Assembly (NCBI GenBank): GCA_026168455.1
Contig: CM047425.1
Coordinates: forward strand, 9,894,001-9,958,000
DNA: 64,000 nucleotides
DNA from: Theocolax elegans
Taxonomy: Eukaryota > Arthropoda > Insecta > Hymenoptera > Cerocephalidae
Direction: 5' to 3'
The notes beneath the pieces were generated by a model. It had not been told where the DNA came from, did not search any database, and saw only the letters and a list, made by a program, of their open reading frames with translations. The position numbers were made by a program, and so were the translations under genes. Below, one piece after another: positions 50,915-62,772 of this stretch (position 1 is its first letter; the number at the start of each line of letters is the position of its first letter).

Positions 50915-52124
50915 TGAAAATGTTGAGCATAGTTTAGAAAATCTAGAAATAAGCGATGACATTAAAAATGAAATAAGAGAAATTATAGTTCACAAGTTAA
51001 AAAATGATAACAAAAAATCGACACATCATTCAAAAGAAGAAAAGATTGAGATAGTTACTTTTCTGTTCGAAAATAGTTTTTTTACTTTTAATAATCGCAT
51101 CTATCAACAGATTTTTGGTAGTCCAATGGGCTCCCCTATTTCACCATTATTTGATGATATGGTGATGGACGATCTTGAAATGTTTTGCCTTAATGAACTT
51201 AAAGAAACCTTTAAATGCATTCCTCTGTTTTATTATAGATATGTTGATGATACCATTGTGTGTATCCATAAAAATAATATAAATACAGTTATTAATGTTT
51301 TTAACGACTTTTACAAAAATTTACAATTTACACATGAATTGGAAAATAATAATTCTATTAATTTTTTGGACTTAACTGTAATGAAAAAAGAAGAGAAAAT
51401 TATCACAAATTGGTATAGAAAGCTGTCAAACTCAAATCGAGTTCTCAACTATTTTTCAAATCATACTTTGAAACAGAAATGCAACATAATTTTTAATTTG
51501 ACTGATAGAGCGATATCACTATCGCACACAGATTTTCATAAAGATAATTTAAATATTATTAGACGCATTTTGACAGAAAATGACTATCCAACAAAATTTG
51601 TTAATAAAAATATTAACACTAGGTTACGAAAAATAAAGAATGTTGTAGTACCAAAAGATATTGCTGCCGATAAAAAATTTAGCTATTTTTCTCTAAATTT
51701 CAATGAAAAATGTTCTAGCATGTTAAAAAAATTCAACATTGGTACAGTTCCTAATATTAACAAAAAACTTGAAAATGTCATAACATTAGGTAAAGATACG
51801 ACGAAAAAGTTGGATTTATGTAACGTTGTTTATAAGTTTATCTGTAACGAGTGTAATTCTTCTTATATTGGGCAAACAAAACGTGCATTAAATGATAGAA
51901 TTAGAGAACACAAAAATATGTATAATATTGATTCTGTTGTCAGCCTACATATGCTACAGAATAATCACACATCCAACTGTGACAATGTTTCTGTTTTAGA
52001 CAAAGAACCCTCATATAAAAAACGCATTATTTCAGAGATGCTGCATATTAATAATTGCAAATATACCATAAATAAGAAGGAAAACACTCAAATGCTCAGT
52101 AATATTTATAAGAGGATTTTGTAA
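50915..52124 (+). pseudogene. Penelope RT C-terminal half plus GIY-YIG endonuclease
   Basis: One plus frame runs from about 50915 (ENVEHSLENLEISDDIKNEI) to the stop at 52124. The part from the ATG at 51126 is 332 codons. It contains NNRIYQQIFGSPMGSPISP just across that ATG, the RT catalytic box YVDD (residues 39-42 from the ATG), and a C-terminal GIY-YIG nuclease. The nuclease has VYKF (235-238), a CX2C pair, YIG (247-249) and the downstream arginine region LNDRIREHK. Between STHHSKEEK (about 51045) and VTFLFENSFF the central RT is deleted; that portion sits inverted at 50195-50890. The protein could not be a functional RT because motif A is absent, though the nuclease domain looks intact. 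Penelope proteins act by target-primed reverse transcription. Confidence 0.9.
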
Positions 52125-52392
52125 CAGTTTGCTTTGCTCCGAGTATTGTTGTATTAATGTCTAATTCTCAAAATTAATTATCTGTAATTTTCACACGTAT
52201 GTATATATAGTCGAGTTGACTGACTTATAATTTACTCTGACGTTATCCTAGAATGTAGTAGAATTAAAACCTATACATCGTTTTTGCAAAGGTATTTAAT
52301 AGTTATTTGTACTGTAAAGTGTGTGGTTGAAGTTTTGTTTATTTATTTATTATTCTTATGTAAATTCTGTTGTTTTTTGTTGTTCATAAACA

Positions 52393-52434
52393 GTGCCTGA
52401 AGAGGTCTGCAAACCAGCGGACGAAACGTTGCAC
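52393..52434 (+). ncRNA. Hammerhead-ribozyme-like motif, Penelope 3' region
   Basis: CTGAAGA (52397-52403) is followed by a 6 bp stem II (GTCTGC 52405-52410 with GCGGAC 52417-52422, one G-U pair), then GAAA (52423-52426) and C. GTGC before and GCAC (52431-52434) after could form a short stem I, leaving CGTT where stem III and the cleavage UH would lie. Penelope terminal repeats are known to carry minimal hammerheads with very short stem III. The element lies 270 bases after the Penelope stop codon, as expected. Confidence 0.6.
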
Positions 52435-52738
52435 GATTTTTTAAATTGAGAATAAGAGTTTTTTATTCTTGTTCAACTTGGTTTGACCCTCAAAGATCGA
52501 CATTTCCTTCTTTTCTTAATAATATAAACGTAATAATAGAATTATTGTTAATTTAAATATAAATAGATATATATTTATATCTATTTATAGATATATGTAT
52601 ATTTAAATATACATAGGTACAACCGATAGAGGAATTTAAGTATAAGATAAGGAACTAGCAATTAAGAATAGTATTTAAGATAATATAAGGCCCGAAGATT
52701 GAAAGGAAAGGCAGACTCTTTTAAAACTCTATACTGGT
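52435..52738. other. AT-rich spacer with a palindrome
   Basis: AATAGATATA (52563-52572) and TATATCTATT (52577-52586) form a perfect 10 bp stem with a 4-base loop. Outer ATTTAAATA strings extend the symmetry. No gene. Confidence 0.6.
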
Positions 52739-52872
52739 CTCGTAGTGACACCAGCATTGTGCATGGTCCACTTCCTTGACAGTATCGAGTTTCATTTTGT
52801 AAATGTTAAAAGCATTTTTATATTAAGCCTCGTGGTAAAATCAGCATTGAGCGTGGTCCACCTCCTTGGTAC
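52739..52872. repeat. Diverged 90-base direct repeat
   Basis: CTCGTAGTGACACCAGCATT at 52739 recurs as CTCGTGGTAAAATCAGCATT at 52829. Each is followed by a GTGGTCCAC-CTCCTTG-like string. The 63-residue plus frame over it is not convincing. Confidence 0.6.
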
Positions 52873-52977
52873 AATACACTTTACATTAGTAAATTCTATC
52901 TTCCAAAACTTTATTTCTTTTTCTTTTCTTTGTTAGGATAAGAGTCGAAACCCTACACTTGCACACACACAAATATA

Positions 52978-53031
52978 TTACGAACTGCTGCTAAGATGGC
53001 AAGGCGTGCATCTTAGTAGTTTGTTTCGTAA
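52978..53031. other. Stem-loop between CA repeats
   Basis: TTACGAACTGCTGCTAAGATG (52978-52998) pairs with CATCTTAGTAGTTTGTTTCGTAA (53009-53031) around a 10-base loop, about 20 bp with mismatches. It is bordered on both sides by short AC repeats. Confidence 0.6.
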
Positions 53032-53080
53032 CACACACACACAATAAATATTAATAATAAAAACTGACTCATTAAGGTGC

Positions 53081-53110
53081 CCTAAAGAGAGCAAATCGCG
53101 TCTCTTTAGG
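53081..53110. other. Perfect 10 bp hairpin
   Basis: CCTAAAGAGA (53081-53090) and TCTCTTTAGG (53101-53110) with the 10-base loop GCAAATCGCG. Function unknown. Confidence 0.7.
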
Positions 53111-54099
53111 TTTCCCGACACTTGTAATATCAAGTGCTTAACATGTGACAAAAGTGTGCACGGTCACACAATGTTTATTGCAATAATTAAACGTTTAAAA
53201 AATCTTTAAAACTTCATAATTGTCATTAAATTTTTTTTAAAAAGAATTCATTCAATAATCTCGAATTTCGTTCTAGAAACAGAGCTGGTGACTCAAAATA
53301 TAAAAAAAAAGATATAAGATAAAAACACTTGCACATGTCTAAAAGGATTTCTTATATTTAAGGATAAGATCGGGAAAAACGGTCAGCTTGACTAGACTCA
53401 CTTGCCTTACAATAAACCGTTCGAGCGTGAACTCTAAATAGGATTAAATCGAAACAGGAGGGTCAGTAAATCTGCACGCTCGATTCAATTCGCAATGATA
53501 AAAGTGTGTGTATATATATATACAAGAATCGATCAGCCGTAAACGCGTTCGGAGAATGAGCGAAGAAAAGAAACAGAAAATCAGCATTGCAAATACACAC
53601 AAATTATCCTCGATTCTCTGTCGTGGAAGAAAACCGTTTGGTCATCATCCCAACATCCTAGGACAAAAAAAATAATGAATCCAATAATTCATAATGCAGG
53701 CCGTGTATATATAATTTACCCTCATTCATTTCTGAAATCCCGTAGACGAAATAAAAGAAAAATATGTATACCGCCACCCGTCGTTTGTCCAGCACATGTT
53801 TTAAACACTGATCCTATATATAAACCGTTCGAGATAAAGCGAGAAACTTGGTGATCCTGGGTCAACAAATTCGAGTTTGAGCAAAAGAGAAAATTCCGAA
53901 TGAAATATTCCACCCTGTATGTGTATATATATGTACATATATATATGTATATATATATATATATCGAATGGTCCCTAACGCGAGTTTGGACGTTTTACGG
54001 TTGATCGGACGTTGTGCACCGTGAGCGTCGATGTGGAAACCTTCATTCTCTTTCTGTCGGGTGGCGACCCATCAACCCATGCAAACGCGGTCATTTTTT
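53111..54099. other. Non-coding region
   Basis: No supported gene. Short (TA)n runs near 53510-53523 and 53925-53965. Confidence 0.4.
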
Positions 54100-54175
54100 T
54101 TCTCTCTCTCTCTCTCTCTTTCTCCGCATGTATGGATATGTGTATGTGCACCAAAAAGAGAAAAAACCTCTCTCC

Positions 54176-54229
<54 letters not shown>
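54100..54229. repeat. Two (TC)n microsatellites
   Basis: TC runs at about 54100-54119 and 54177-54229, separated by a 57-base unique segment. Ser-Leu and Arg-Glu repeat frames on either strand are artefacts. Confidence 0.93.
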
Positions 54230-54230
<1 letters not shown>

Positions 54231-55893
54231 GTTATATTGGAAAAAAGCAAGTAATAAAACTGATGCCAATTCATTGGAAGTGAGGTGAATAAAACGCTGT
54301 ATTTTTATAATTGCTGAAATTATACTTCATCAAAAAAGAAAAAGAAATTGTTTTTTAATAATTCTCATTTCTAACTCTAGATGGGCAAGATACACTTCTA
54401 TTCCTCTATCAAATCCGTTGCTTTTATGGTTATATATAGAACGTCTCCATAAATTTATCACAGTGTGTTGAAGAAGTTCTATCCATATCTTTCAAACGAG
54501 TTTACCAGATAGTACTGGCGAGAAAAAAACAATTTCATTTAATTTTTCCTTTCTCTTTAAACTTTAAATGTTAATAATTTTTTGTACTTATTATTTTGCG
54601 TTTCCGTATTATAATATTCCTTAAACTTAGAGCTTCATAATATTGACAAGTTTGAATTACTCTAAATAAGATCACTTTCCAAGACTGAGAATTGAAGTCT
54701 TACAAGTTTTTGAACGAATTTCCTCGTAGAGATCAATAAATACACTTTTATTTATAAAAATACTTTGACATCTGCTAAAGTATCGCAATACCCTCAATTC
54801 TCATGAGAAATTTAAACGATCATTTTAATATATGAAAGTGCTAGTTGTAATCTGTAAAACTTAACCTCAAAACGTTAAATAAACGATTTAATTCCTAGAA
54901 GGGACGAGATGAATAATAAAAATAATTTAATAAACCTTATCGGTGAAAGTGTTGCGTTAAACCGTATATTTACCTATATCCAGGGAATTTCGCGAGGCCA
55001 ATATTTAACGCACTTTGGGCTTGATCCTCACATCGAGTTTAGTCCCGTACATATACATACGTGGGTTGGTTTCGAATTTTAGGGAGGTGGAGGGGGGTGG
55101 AGGCCTAGGTTACAAAGCGGCAAACCCGAGTTACGGTAATTCGCAGGCCTTGGCAATTGTAAAAGCTCTATCTCTCTTGGCCTCTATATTCTCGTTCCAG
55201 TGGTGATCCCCAAATGACCAAGTTCTACGTTTGATCGGTATAGCGAAACGTAACCTCTCCCTCTCTTCACATTGCGTACGCCATCATAGATGTTAATCAG
55301 ACTGACACGAATTAATTAGCTTGGCTAAGAGATCGAGATGTTTACATTTATTTGTAGAGAATACTTTTTTTTTTATTTTGGGTTTGTCGTTGAACTTTCT
55401 GGTAACGTAATAATAGCTTTTAACGATGTTAGAAGTTCGGATACTAATTTTAGTTGGTTTCACAGTAAATAAGATTTATATCGATTTTATCGTCTTAGTA
55501 TAAGAATCAGTATTCATTGTGTGAACTTTAAGAGGGAGATTTTGAGGTTAGGTTATCTTAGGCATGTGAAATTTTAGATGAAATAATGGTAAAATTTTTA
55601 ATAGAATATTACGTTGTTTTTAAAGAGTAAATTCACATTTTTTTTAATGAATATCACGTTGCAAACTTTTGAAGATAGATATTGAGGTTAAATCTCATAT
55701 ATGTGTATATTATACAAATTTTTAACAAGATATTACGTAACTTGGATGTGTTTATAGTTTAATGAAATGATTAATTTCTACTTTAATATATAATATCAGG
55801 TATTTAACAATTTTTTTAGATGAAATGTTACTTTTAAGTAGAAATTAACCAAATTATGATGGAGTTTGCGATATATGACATTTTTAACCAAGA
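54230..55893. other. Non-coding region
   Basis: No supported gene. A G+C-richer patch lies at 54980-55320, with GGAGGTGGAGGGGGGTGGAGG near 55080. From 55560 onward AT-rich sequence repeats an ATTACGT-like theme with TTGAGGTTA strings. Confidence 0.4.
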
Positions 55894-56036
55894 GTACCCT
55901 AGTAGAAATGGAAACGATTTTTAAAGTCGAAACAAGGCATTTCTAAAAGATCGACAGAAAATGGCTATATATGATCTAAAACATGGGTACTTCTGATCTC
56001 AAACCATTTAAAATCGCCAAATATCTACTAGGGTAC
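55894..56036. mobile_element. Tiny MITE-like inverted-repeat element
   Basis: GTACCCTAGTAGAAAT at the left is matched by ATATCTACTAGGGTAC at the right; the total is 143 bp. CGATTTTTAAA and TTTAAAATCG give some internal symmetry. ATCTACTAGGGCAAATTG just downstream and TTTCTACTAGGAT near 6586 and 6926 look like isolated ends of the same family. No target duplication is evident. Confidence 0.5.
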
Positions 56037-59000
56037 GCCAAATTACGATAAAATATCTACTAGGGCAAATTGTCATAATGTATATCGTAAATTTAATTTT
56101 TTAAAAGTGCTAGGTTAATTTTTGACCAACTTATAACCAATTTTTAGCCAAATTATGTATAATATGATACTTTTTACACGGAAATAAACGAAATTATCGT
56201 AAAATTTTTACTAGGATCGATTGGCAGTGCAAAGCAAGTTTTAAACAATTTATAATGAATTTTTTATGTCAAATGTTGCTATGCAAAATATTGACCAACT
56301 TATAACTAATTTTTAGCCAAATTATGTGTAATATGACATTCTTCACACGGAATTAGGGCAAATTGTATAGTAAAAATTGTCATAATAAAAAGGTTTTGTA
56401 ATTATTATTTTCATTGTTCTCCAAGTTATTAACCAAATATTTGCCAAATATCGCGTACCGTGGAGATTTTTACACGGGAGTAGAACAAATTACGATGAAA
56501 TTTTTTCTAAAATATCTGTCGTAATTAATAAAATTACGCATTTTATTTTTTTAACTAAATGAATAGATTTTTATCCAAATTTTTCGATCCAATTGCGAAT
56601 TACGATCTTATCCCCCAAAAATTGACCAAATATATATTTGAGTACACATATGAATATTACCAATCAACAATTTTCATACATTAATGTTAAACAAGGTTGG
56701 CGCGTTCTGAAAAAGTTTTCCAATGTTCAACCAAATACATTTTACCACACTATACTTCATCATACCACTCGCAACATCATCATGCTAGATATTATCGATT
56801 TAATAAAAAAACTTCTCTACCAATAATTTCCAAATCAAAACGATCACGTTGAGCCTATCTTTAAATTCATACGACTTCACTCTTTTCTCCCCCACACTCG
56901 TAGCTTGCGTGGTAATCTCCAAAAGCTCGGCACGTGTGCAAAACAATACCGTAGAAATAAGCGGAAGAAGATCTGACGATTAGAGGTGGAGAGGAGAAAA
57001 GAGAGAGAGAAAGAGGGAGTGAGGGAGAACCTGGGCTTCATTTTCCGGGAAAGTGGCTTGCGAACGAAAGCAAGTAACAATTCTGGGATTACGCCATTCC
57101 CAAGCTACCCTGAAATGAAATTTCATTCGCGCATTTCGTGGCACATCCCTATATATGTCCCCTTGTGTATGTGTGGATGTGTGGAACATTGGTATGGGTG
57201 AAAATGCAGTCACCTCCAATTTTCTCTTCGTTTGCAGGTGGGAAAAGAGAAAAGTTCACGTCTCGCGACATCGTACAAGAACCACATATATATATGTATG
57301 TACCTGACTGACACTTGGGACTTATAGTCTTCAACTTTTTCTTCATCCAAGTGAATCGTGCGTCATGGATTATATTTTATTATACAATAGAATACTCGAC
57401 ATTTTTCTTTATCAAGAAGATGTTAAGAATTCATCATTTCTTGCACAAATTCATTATTTATTTAGAACAAGTGAAGCGAAATTTTGTTTGGTTATGCTCT
57501 TTAAATCTAATATTTAAGTATTGATCATAATTAAATACATTAATTTGATAATTGCTGACTACGATTTGGCTTAAAAAAATTATTTTCCATTTGGAAAGGG
57601 GAATAGAGGTTATGTTGGTTACACTCTTAGAATTTGATATGTAACTTGATTCGAATGAAATTTTGATTCAATGCTGATATTCTTAGTAGAAGTCTTAATT
57701 AAAGGAAAAAATTTCCATTTTGGAAAGATAATCGTAGTTATATTTGATTCTATATTTGAAGTTTGATATTTAACTTTATCAATATGAAATTCTAACTATT
57801 GATACTTTTTAACGTTTATAATAGCGATTTTTCAGCTATATTTTTACTGGGATTCTGAAGTAATTGTTTTATAAGTCGAAAGAGCTATTTGAAGTTATGT
57901 TTGTTATCACACTTACAGTTTCATGTTTAACTTGATTGAAATGAAATTCTGGCTTGTAATAATTTTACGCTTGAAAAATCGCTTGAAAAATCGATGTCAA
58001 CCGTAACATAAATATTCAAGGTAGACTTTTTCGATGCTTGGAACTGATTTTTTTAATCTACAGTCGGCAAATTTTGATGCCACCACTAAAAAAATAAATC
58101 CCATTACAATCAATTCTGAAAATGTAAACATAGCCAAAATCAACCACTATATGTACACACTCAACGTTCTAATAAAACTAAGTATTGATTTTTTATGCGA
58201 TTTATTTTCTCCGTGTTGATTTAAATGAAATTCCGACTTTCTATTAATTGCCTTATATGTATCTTTACACTAAACATTAAATAACTTAAATTTGTAAATT
58301 TACCCTCCATGAGTTGCACGTTTTTATTCAAAAAAAGTTTTTAAATTTCTTAAAAAACCTGAAGTTACCCTTAAAAATGGCATTCTAAAACAACTTAAAA
58401 ATAAAATTGAAGTTATGTTGGATTGACGAGATTCTAACTTGTTCAGTTCGTCTCTAAAGAAAGAATTTAATGAATTATGATTTCATGAAATTCACATAGT
58501 AAATATCCATGAATTTTCGAAGGTTAACATTGAACTTAAAATAACCAGATTAAACTTTGAGGTTAAGTATAATCAATTTTTTTACCAATAATTATAAAAT
58601 TATTGACCAACAAAACGTTTCATAAATGCAAAGTTTGAAAATTTTTTCTTTAAAAAATGACTATATATAGTTACATAAATAACCCAATAACTCAATAACT
58701 GTACATATTCATAGGAATAATTTTAAAAAATCTAAGAAAAATAAATAATCATTAATTTAAAAAAATTTTTTTATATAAAAAAATTATCTTTTTACACGCA
58801 CTCCGTTCATAGCCATCGAGTCGGATACAATTGCGAGAATAGAAAATTAGTGGAATTAAAATTTTTGATTAGGTTCGGTCATGTGTACGTTGAAAATGCA
58901 GAGAGAGAAATTGAGAAAGTGTCTACCAACCAAGAAGACTACACTGTAAAATTTACATATTCATTTGATATATTCAAATTTTGTCATTTAATCAAAAGAT

Positions 59001-59854
59001 GTATATATATGCATAACTTAGAATACACACGTGTACGTATAACCATTAAAAAAAAGAAACTCAAAGATTAATAGTATAATGGCTTATTGATTTTCGCTCA
59101 ATTCGGTAGTAGAAGTGAAAATTAAAAAAAAAATTTTTTAAAATGATTTACAATTTACTATTTGCTAATTAGTTGTGTATAATTAATTAGGAAATCAATA
59201 TTGCTTAGCATAAATTTGATATTGTAATTAGCTCGCGTGATTTTATTACAATGTTTAATCATGTGCGAGTAGCTCATAATGAAACTGAACATTATGAAGT
59301 TAGTGAAATCATTATTTTTTTTTATTTGAAAAAAGCGATTTATAAACGTCTTGATGATGAGATTAGGTTGAACAATTTTTTTGAGAACGAATTACGAACT
59401 TTTTTCTGTATTATTACTTACATATTAATTACTGATTTATTAATTACGAATTTTTATTTATGCTAGATGAGCTTAACACGATAAGAAACTTTTGTATTAT
59501 CCTAAAAAAAATTTATGATTTTGAGGTTAAGTGAAATAATTTTTTGGTAATTAATTACGGTCTTATTAACTTTAATAATGACGCTTTAATTACTGACTTA
59601 TTTATCAAAAAATATTAATTTCTACTCGATAAGTCTTGAACAATATAAAAATTTGATATAGTTCAAGTAAAATGAATAATTTTGAGGTTACATGGAACCA
59701 TAATGGTTCAAAAAACAGGGGTTTGTAAATGTTTTTATTTCTATTATAGAAATTCTAAACAATAAAAAAACGGTGTGTTAACCTATCGAAAATCATAATT
59801 CTTAGGTTAGGTCTAATAGTATTTTTTGTAACACATGCATGAAAATCGCGTTTT
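56037..59854. other. AT-rich non-coding region
   Basis: No supported gene. Around 56100-56420 a phrase like AACTTATAACTAATTTTTAGCC recurs. 56860-57310 is G+C-richer. The plus frame at 58850-59071 (73 residues) has no known motif. Confidence 0.4.
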
Positions 59855-60158
59855 CGCGCCTAAAAAATAGGGACTAAATTAGTCCTTTTGCGCCCATAAA
59901 GAAAACGTCCGCTAAACCTCGAGGAGCGGGCGTTTTTTCCAGCAGCGGGCGTTTTCTTTATAGACCCCCTTTTGCGTCCCCTGCGTAGATTTAGACTTTT
60001 ACTTAGTCGTATACAAACACACACACGCACACACACGCACACGCACGCGCATGCGCACATGCACACGCACACTTACGCATACTTACCCAGACATATATAT
60101 ATATGAATTTATTAATTACAGCGCAATATTTGCATAGTGTCCCTATTTTTAGAGCCCT
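59855..60158. repeat. Nested inverted-repeat element
   Basis: Outer arms GCCTAAAAAATAGGGAC (about 59858) and GTCCCTATTTTTAGAGCC (about 60139) face each other. Inside, ATAAAGAAAACGTCCGCT (59896-59913) pairs with AGCGGGCGTTTTCTTTAT (59944-59961), an 18 bp stem with one G-U. An imperfect CA/CG repeat fills about 60016-60080. MITE-like, family unknown. Confidence 0.55.
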
Positions 60159-60192
60159 TCAAACGCAAACATTCGTGCATTTGTCACAAAAA

Positions 60193-60364
60193 ATATGGTG
60201 TGCGCCAAGGGCTAAGTGGGCTTTTATGCCTTGTGTGTTTTTCGTACTCGGCTTCAGTGAGCAACGCACTCGCCTTCGACTCATGCTAGCTCACCTGCAC
60301 CTCGTACAGAAAAACCACACTCGGCTTAAAAAAGCCCACTTTACGCCCTCTAGGCACACAATAT
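60193..60364. repeat. 172-base imperfect palindrome
   Basis: ATATGGTGTGCGCCAAGGGC at the left and GCCCTCTAGGCACACAATAT at the right begin arms that stay complementary for about 75 bases (AGTGGGCTTTT with AAAAAAGCCCACT, then GTGTGTTTTTCGTAC with its partner). The 89-residue plus frame at 60103-60372 is the palindrome read through and is not a convincing gene. Confidence 0.65.
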
Positions 60365-62772
60365 ACTATTGATTTACTATTGTACATGGGCTAAAAATCC
60401 ATGTTCTTGAGGTTACACGTCAAAGCATTTTACGATCATATATTGAATTAGTACCAGAAAAGTTTAAAAATGAAAAATTGGCACCCTAATCCGAATTCTC
60501 GTTTTTTAACGTTTCGAAAAAAAAACATTTTACAAATCCTCTAAACAACTAGATACTGTGATTCAACAAGTAAGTATAAAAAAAATCATAAAAATCATTT
60601 CATCAAAATTCCCGAGCACACCAACGATTAAAGAACCCGTTGAGAAGCCGAAGTGTCAGCCGCAAAAATTGGCGAACGTTAAAAAAAGAATCCCGGACAA
60701 TTGCTTCGTCCTCCTTCCAGCCACCCAAGAGGATTGACGAAGTGGAAGAACGACGGTATAAGGAAGTTATATAAAGAAAAAAGAGGTCTCCTAAGCGTTT
60801 CCTAAAGTAATGATGCAGACACCTGTTTCTCATTTATTTTTCTCGAGACGCGAGTTCAACTGTGTTTCTATTACTTCTCTCTCTTTCTCTCTCTTTCTAT
60901 TTCCTTACCCAGACGTTCGTCGTCTCCTAATGTAAAAGTTCCCTCGGAGAGAAGAAGAAGAAGAAGAAAAAAAATTGCTTCCGGCGACGGAAATCCTTCG
61001 GATCCGTTAACGATGACTTACAGCTAACAGATTTTCCTCTAACCTGTTTTAAAATGTACGTATACTTTGTTTCGCTTTATCTTACTCTCTTCTTTTTAGA
61101 TAATTATTTAATTGTTAAAATTCTTATTTTTAAGAGTTTACGGTACGCTTGTATATTTTTTATATAGATATATTTGTAATTTGATCGATTTTTATAATAG
61201 AATAAGTTTTTTCTTTAAATATTTGAATTTGGGTTATGAATATACGAAGTCGAGTTTTTCCGAAATTTTTAAATTGTAGACGGTGGCGAAATTTTGGAGA
61301 TAAGTTTGCATTTCAACGAAAATCAGTGTAGAAGGATTTTCGGAATCGGTAATTTTTTCTATCATTTGTTAATAAATTAATTTTCAGTTTTCATTCCCTT
61401 GATATAATTTACAACTATAGCGATTAGGACGTAAAGAGTTTATATAGTTCCATTTGTTTTCATTTTTTCTGGATTTATTTATTTTTTAATAATTATTTTT
61501 TAAACTTATTATGGATTTTTTATAATCTCAGAAATATTTCGAGTTTGTAATAAGGAATCCAAAAATATCTTTGTTAACAATATTTGCGAAAAAATATAGC
61601 GATAATTCATATAAACTTCCGTCATTTTGGATCCGCCATTATGAATTTCGAAAATTTGACCCCAGGAATTTTTAATTAGCCATAGAAAAAACATAAAAAT
61701 AACCTAACAAAATTGTATCAAAAAAAAATTGAAATTTTTTTCCATACTAACAATCATTTTTTTAAATAAAAGACAAGTTTTTAAATTATAAAAGTCAATA
61801 GCTACTTCACAATACAATTTTTTACGGTTGGGTTTGAAATGCCCCAGAGCGGCAGTTATGTTATTCTAGTGAAGTGTGGTAGCTAAGGATTAAAGGTGAC
61901 AATTTCATTTTCTTTCTTCTAGAGATCTTTCAGACCGTTCATCTGATTTTTAGCGACTTGCCTTTCTTTCACAACCCTCGAAGTCTAGGTGAACGTGAAT
62001 ATTTGAAATACATGATACCATCACCACTTTTTTCAAAATTATCTTCTCCATATTAAAAACTACTTAAACATTAAAATAAATTATTCTCAATTTACAATGC
62101 ACCATTTCTCCAAAAAACGAAAAAAAGATAAATCATCGAAACGACTGCAACATCGTTTGAAAAACGAAAACACCGAGGTACACAACACGAGCGATAGGTC
62201 AAAAAAAAAGAGAGAGCGATAGAAAAACAAAAAAGAAAAATCGAACGCGATTCGGAAGTAAATATATACCGATCAGCCGATTTGTCGGTATAAGGATTAT
62301 TTGGACAAATCGAACAAGAGAGAGGGAGAGAGAGATAACTGGATGTTGTAGTCGTTAACGCTCGAAGCACGTACACACACACACAGAGTATATATATATA
62401 TGTATAGAATGATTCTGATTAGCATGCCAGGGTGTCGAGATAAGCGGCCTACCGTTGCGATGATATAGTCGGTCCGGCCCTGTCTCCTGTATCCGCGACA
62501 CCTAACGCCTGATAATATCTTGGTTTACTTCCTACTCCTCTTCGCTCGATCTATCTACCTCGAATTCAAGATATATATATATGTGTGTGTGTATAGTGGC
62601 AATCTTGACGATTAAGAAAATGTATATATACGATGCGGCATGTTTGTTTAGATATAGATTTACTATTAATTTGGTTAATGAGGGAAATGATTGTTTTTTT
62701 TGTTTATTTAATTGTTGCATTGAGAAAAAAGAGAAAATGAAACGTTTTAGAGGGAAAGTTGAGTAAGATAAG
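60365..62772. other. Non-coding region
   Basis: No supported gene. 60600-61030 and 62100-62560 are G+C-richer patches. CT-, GAA- and GA-rich runs lie near 60878-60900, 60951-60967 and 62310-62335. Confidence 0.4.

Noticed and set aside
60103..60372. 89-residue plus-strand ORF
   Set aside because: It lies almost entirely in an imperfect palindrome and has no recognisable motif.
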